Assembly: GCA_013151115.1 (NCBI GenBank)
Contig: JAADIW010000130.1
Span: forward strand, 1 to 5,606
DNA from: Caldisericota bacterium
Lineage (GTDB): Bacteria > Bipolaricaulota > Bipolaricaulia > Bipolaricaulales > Bipolaricaulaceae
Length of the DNA: 5,606 nt
Direction: 5' to 3'
Shown in pieces: positions 4,472-5,606 of this stretch (within the stretch, counting starts at the first letter, position 1; each line of letters opens with the position of its first letter). The notes under the pieces were generated by a model. It saw nothing but the letters and a program-made list of their open reading frames with translations. It was not told the DNA's origin and did no database searches. The position numbers and the translations under genes are program-made.

Positions 4472-5106
4472 AGAGATGGTCGACGCTCGTCGCGCTCTCG
4501 GCCATCGCTGCCCCCCTGGTCTACGGGCTGATCGCCATCCCGCCGCGGGGCGCGGCCCCGCCGTGGCGGGATCTGGCGGCGGCGTACGGGGCGGGGAACG
4601 GGGTCGCGGCGGTGGTCCTCGGGGCGCGGCTCTACGACACCCTCCTCGAGGTCCTGGTGTTCGCCCTGGCCATGGTGGGGGTGCGTTATACCCTGCATCC
4701 CTTGGGGAGATGGCGCGAACCGGCGATCCCCGAACGCGGGGTGGTGCGCGAGATGGCGGACGTCCTCCTCCCGGTGGTGGTGGTCTTCTCCGTGTACCTC
4801 GCGGCCTCGGGGCACCTGGGGCCGGGGGGTGGCTTCCCCGCCGGGGCCATCGCCGGGTCTGGCCTCCTCCTCCTCGCGATGGCCAAAGGGGTGGAGCGCC
4901 TGAGCCGGGAGCTCCACGAGGGCACGCTCGAGCTCCTGAAATACGGGGCCATCGCGGTCCTCCTCGTCCTCGGGATGACGGGCATCCCCCTAGGTCCACG
5001 GGGGAGCGGGTTCCTCGTCCTCTACAACCTCCTCATCGGGATCGAGGTGACCATCGGGACCTGGGTGGTGCTGCACCACTTCGCCGCCCACCGGGGGGAG
5101 ATCTGA
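4468..5106 (+). CDS. mnhB: Fused MbhE-MnhB antiporter subunit
   Basis: This 212-residue membrane protein has two parts. Residues 1-80 look like MbhE (the other C-terminal piece of MrpA), with a first helix at about 7-25, a polar loop, and a helix carrying GARLYDTLLEVLVFALAMVG (52-71), the family's R-x-DTLGE pattern. Residues 90-212 are MnhB/MbhF: LLPVVVVFSVYLAASGHLGP (100-119), GGGFPAGAIAGSGLLLLAMA (120-139), a helix at 158-175, and a last helix in LYNLLIGIEVTIGTWVVL (185-202). The GH-x-PGGGFxxG motif is diagnostic. MbhE and MnhB are separate genes in archaeal MBH clusters and are fused here. ATG 4468 overlaps the previous stop (ATGA) and follows a strong GAGGAGGT site, so an upstream GTG at 4441 is unnecessary. 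Confidence 0.9.
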   Translation: MKRWSTLVALSAIAAPLVYGLIAIPPRGAAPPWRDLAAAYGAGNGVAAVVLGARLYDTLLEVLVFALAMVGVRYTLHPLGRWREPAIPERGVVREMADVLLPVVVVFSVYLAASGHLGPGGGFPAGAIAGSGLLLLAMAKGVERLSRELHEGTLELLKYGAIAVLLVLGMTGIPLGPRGSGFLVLYNLLIGIEVTIGTWVVLHHFAAHRGEI

Positions 5107-5465
5107 TGGCGGGGCTGGCCGCGGCCGCGTTGGGCATCGGGTTGGTGATCCTGGGATTCGGGGCCCTGGCCCTGCGACGCTCCCTGCTCTGGAAGCTCCT
5201 GGGGCTGAACGTGGCCTCGGGCGGGGCCATCCTCTTCCTCGTCGCCCTCTCCCACCGCCCCGGGGCCCGGCCGCCCCTGGTGGGTTACCCCGCGGACGCC
5301 CCCAGCGCCGATCCCCTCCCCCAGGCATTGGTCCTCACCGCCATCGTGATCCACTTCGCCACCCTCGCCCTCTCCCTCGCCTACGCCGTCTCCCTCACCG
5401 AGCGATTGCACACCCAGGAGACCGAGAGGATCGAGGAAGCGGCCGAGGAGGAGATGCGGAGATGA
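5106..5465 (+). CDS. mnhC: Na+/H+ antiporter subunit MnhC (MrpC / MbhG, NuoK-like)
   Basis: This 119-residue protein is the NuoK-like subunit C, a three-helix protein that sits between the small subunits and the large proton/cation channel subunit. Helices lie at about 3-22, 29-47 and 74-97. The signature is the C-terminal SADPLPQALVLTAIVIHFAT (67-86), the family's DPLPQALVLTAIVI motif preceding the last helix, and a GLNV-like turn at 33-36. The tail is highly charged (ETERIEEAAEEEMRR). Length is normal for the family. The start overlaps the mnhB stop by one base (TGATG) after a GGGGGGAG ribosome site. Confidence 0.93.
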   Translation: MAGLAAAALGIGLVILGFGALALRRSLLWKLLGLNVASGGAILFLVALSHRPGARPPLVGYPADAPSADPLPQALVLTAIVIHFATLALSLAYAVSLTERLHTQETERIEEAAEEEMRR

Positions 5466-5606
5466 CCGCCGCCTTGACCGGGGTCCTCGTGTACCTGGTC
5501 CTCGGGATCCTGGGGTTCCTCACCGGGCGTGCCCGGCTCCTCGGCGTCCTCGCCCTTCTCGCGGGCACGGCCTCCCTCGCCACGTGGGCCCCCGGGTTCC
5601 CACCGA
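5462..5606 (+). CDS. Membrane protein start, probably MnhD / MbhH antiporter channel subunit (runs off the right edge)
   Basis: Only 48 codons are present. They encode two hydrophobic stretches (about 5-20 and 25-42) split by a short basic turn (TGRARLLG), typical of the first helices of the large NuoN/NuoM-like subunits MnhD, MnhA or MbhH. No diagnostic motif is reached, so the call rests on position: mnhC is almost always followed by mnhD in these operons. ATG 5462 overlaps the mnhC stop (ATGA) and follows GAGGAGGAG by 8 bases. The conserved channel Glu and Lys residues would lie outside the window. Confidence 0.65.
   Translation, partial: MTAALTGVLVYLVLGILGFLTGRARLLGVLALLAGTASLATWAPGFPP

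Noticed and set aside
3922..4917. Long minus-strand frame opposite the MbhD-like and MnhB genes
   Set aside because: It has Arg/Ser/Pro-rich composition and no motif, and lies opposite recognised antiporter genes.
1..5606. CRISPR array, tRNA or rRNA genes, insertion sequence
   Set aside because: No regularly spaced repeats, cloverleaf-like sequences, rRNA stretches or transposase genes were seen. The only mobile-type gene is the small recombinase.

Overview
The window is GC-rich bacterial chromosome. It has dense, overlapping genes, GTG as well as ATG starts, and strong GGAGG-type ribosome binding sites. A MutL N-terminus argues against most archaea. The antiporter genes are split and ordered as in the archaeal/thermophile MBH (MbhA-H) type module. 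That mix would suit an anaerobic, possibly thermophilic bacterium of a deep lineage such as Bipolaricaulota or Thermotogota. No marker in the window fixes the taxon, so this is a weak guess.

Left part (1-1596). The minus strand carries the first 116 codons of mutL, running off the left edge. Divergent from it, after an 86-bp gap with a 7-bp-arm palindrome, lies a two-gene operon: a small MerR-like helix-turn-helix protein (437-823) and an overlapping HD-domain metal-dependent phosphohydrolase (799-1596). The regulator gene contains a sharp AT-rich patch with atypical codon use.

Middle (1597-2611). A noncoding stretch holds hairpins, a probable terminator and three copies of a GGYGACACA motif. 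Two of these copies are inverted and frame the promoter of an orphan, catalytic-domain-only tyrosine recombinase (1832-2383, all catalytic residues present). Its -10-like box sits so close to the ATG that the mRNA is probably leaderless. A 228-bp gap with an AT-rich island follows and probably carries the promoter of the next operon.

Right part (2612-5606). This is a tightly coupled Mrp/MBH-type cation/proton antiporter operon: mnhE, mnhF, mnhG, an MbhD-like (DUF4040) protein, a fused MbhE-MnhB protein, mnhC, and the start of a seventh membrane protein that is probably MnhD. Every junction overlaps by 1 to 4 bases. Together these should form the membrane module that exchanges Na+ for H+, either as a stand-alone antiporter or as the ion-pumping arm of a respiratory complex whose redox genes would lie beyond the window. 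The most unusual point is that the MbhD-like protein continues directly into a roughly 195-residue domain resembling a family 3 extracellular solute-binding protein. This suggests a ligand-sensing or regulatory addition to the antiporter.
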